From an uncultured bacterium (lineage in GTDB: Bacteria; Desulfobacterota; WTBG01), in contig CALJBY010000133.1 in assembly GCA_938024025.1 (NCBI GenBank), forward strand, positions 1-6,368: a DNA stretch of 6,368 nucleotides, read 5' to 3'. Below, in pieces: positions 5,405 through 6,368 of the stretch. A model generated the notes under the pieces. It did no database searches. It was given only the letters and a program-made list of their open reading frames with translations, and was not told where the DNA came from. How positions within the stretch are numbered: position 1 is the first letter of the stretch; each line of letters begins with the position of its first letter. The position numbers were made by a program, and so were the translations under genes.

Positions 5405-6368
5405 CTACAGGCTGAGTTTTCCCGGATTTAGGGTGTTATTGGGATCAAGTATTTTTTTAAGTTTGCTGATGACCTCATGGGTATAGCCAGCCCTGGAATA
5501 GATCATGTCATCCCAGTCGTAATAGGGGCGGTAGAAGAATGCTCCAGCGTTCAGCACAGCTTCACTTACCTTCTTATGGAATGTTTTTATGTTTTCCAGT
5601 TCTGTTGTATCATCAGGGTCACAGGGGATATGAAATTCTACGTGGCAGACACGTGCCCGCTGTCTCGGTTGAATATAGAGGCCGAGATTCCGGGTGTCTA
5701 CACCATGTTCACCGGCAAGCTGTTTGAAAAGATTCCAGTATGATGGTACCCTGTCAAGCCCACTTTCAAAGACGACTTCCAGGCACCCGCCCAGCTGACG
5801 TTCCTTCCAGTACACATCTCCTTCCCAGGGCCGTGTGAGCATCTTTTCAAAACGCGAGCTTGCTTCTGGTACACCAGCTATCTGCTCGCCGGGAGTAAAG
5901 TTATAGGTCTCGGCGATTTCAGCAAGCGCCTTTTCCTCATAGGCAATGCGGTCTTCGGGGAAAAACTGTCCGCCCCAAAGGTTTAAGATGATACAGTAGG
6001 GTGGAATCTCTTGTGCCAGCCCCGGAATTTCACTATCCCTTTGAGCCATGATAGCTGCAATATCGTAACCATTGACGAGGAAACACTCATGGCCGATCTC
6101 CCTTTTTTGTATGGTGTAGAAAGGCATCACTGCATCTTCCAGTTTGTCAAAGGGGATGATGACCACTTTCTGCTTGAGCGGTCTGTGAAAAATCTTGACG
6201 TTCATAATGGTAATGACACCGAAGGTCCCCTGACAACCGGTCAGGAGACGCCACCAGTCAATGCCGGGTCCACCGGTGCTGCACAGGTCCGAGTTAGTCT
6301 TGTCCGGAATCTCTTCTGCCGGGATAGTATCAACACACATGGAGCCTGTTCTCAAGAGTTCTCCTGTT
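5405..6368 (-). CDS. FAD-linked oxidoreductase, VAO/PCMH type, N-terminus beyond right edge
   Basis: The frame is open through the right edge, and 320 residues are visible. Seen: the first residues TGELLRTGS match PNGELLKSGS of the downstream paralogue. They are followed by GGPGID (visible residues 32-37), the canonical FAD-domain loop GCQGTFGVIT (44-53), a cap domain containing LGLYIQPRQRARVCHVEFHI, and the terminal LDPNNTLNPGK signature (307-317). The DPxxxxNPGK ending is typical of PCMH/VAO and GlcD-type flavoproteins. Alignment with the 563-residue neighbour suggests about 187 residues are missing, giving a full length near 507. A TTG at 6353-6355 could be read as a start but lies inside a conserved motif. 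The stop is TAG at 5405-5407. Function: probable FAD-dependent oxidation or hydroxylation of an organic substrate. Inference: it may form a heteromer with, or act in sequence with, the next flavoprotein. Confidence 0.85.
   Translation of the reverse strand, partial: TGELLRTGSMCVDTIPAEEIPDKTNSDLCSTGGPGIDWWRLLTGCQGTFGVITIMNVKIFHRPLKQKVVIIPFDKLEDAVMPFYTIQKREIGHECFLVNGYDIAAIMAQRDSEIPGLAQEIPPYCIILNLWGGQFFPEDRIAYEEKALAEIAETYNFTPGEQIAGVPEASSRFEKMLTRPWEGDVYWKERQLGGCLEVVFESGLDRVPSYWNLFKQLAGEHGVDTRNLGLYIQPRQRARVCHVEFHIPCDPDDTTELENIKTFHKKVSEAVLNAGAFFYRPYYDWDDMIYSRAGYTHEVISKLKKILDPNNTLNPGKLSL

Noticed and set aside
6353..6355. TTG codon as the start of the right-hand flavoprotein, with AGGAG upstream
   Set aside because: The frame stays open to the right edge, and the codons before it encode the conserved TGELL motif shared with the neighbouring paralogue. 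The AGGAG is part of the Gly-Glu codons, so the gene is cut by the window rather than starting here.

Overview
The window is densely coding and every supported gene lies on the minus strand, so transcription runs from right to left. It holds six genes. Two are cut by the window edges: a flavoprotein at the right and an iron-sulfur protein at the left. Gaps are 62, 62, 79, -4 and 13 bp, and no terminator-like hairpin with a T-run is visible between genes, so this looks like the interior of one operon. No RNA genes, CRISPR arrays, insertion sequences or origins were found. No stretch of 300 bases or more lacks a gene.

In order of transcription: (1) 6368-5405, a vanillyl-alcohol-oxidase/p-cresol-methylhydroxylase (VAO/PCMH)-type FAD enzyme missing its N-terminus; (2) 5342-3651, a complete 563-residue paralogue; (3) 3588-2575, an amidohydrolase-2 (ACMSD/resorcylate-decarboxylase-like) TIM-barrel protein with its metal ligands intact; (4) 2495-2103, a 130-residue protein resembling an SCP2 sterol-carrier domain; (5) 2106-823, a shorter 427-residue FAD enzyme coupled to gene 4 by an ATGA overlap; (6) 809-1, a GTG-started HdrD/GlcF-like protein with two [4Fe-4S] motifs and an unusual cysteine-free CCG-like region, running off the left edge.

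The layout resembles a glycolate-oxidase-type (GlcD/GlcE/GlcF) or lactate-dehydrogenase-type system, in which FAD subunits oxidise an organic substrate and pass electrons to a CCG iron-sulfur protein. Here it is expanded to three different flavoproteins and joined to a hydrolase or decarboxylase and a possible lipid/CoA-ester-binding protein. My inference is a catabolic module for a hydrophobic, perhaps aromatic or alicyclic, substrate in an anaerobe. The substrate cannot be read from the sequence.

The organism is a bacterium with strong AGGAGG-type ribosome binding sites and mid-range GC judged by eye. The gene content and the extended iron-sulfur motif recall Desulfobacterota or other anaerobic aromatic degraders, but no taxonomic marker is present, so this is a weak inference.
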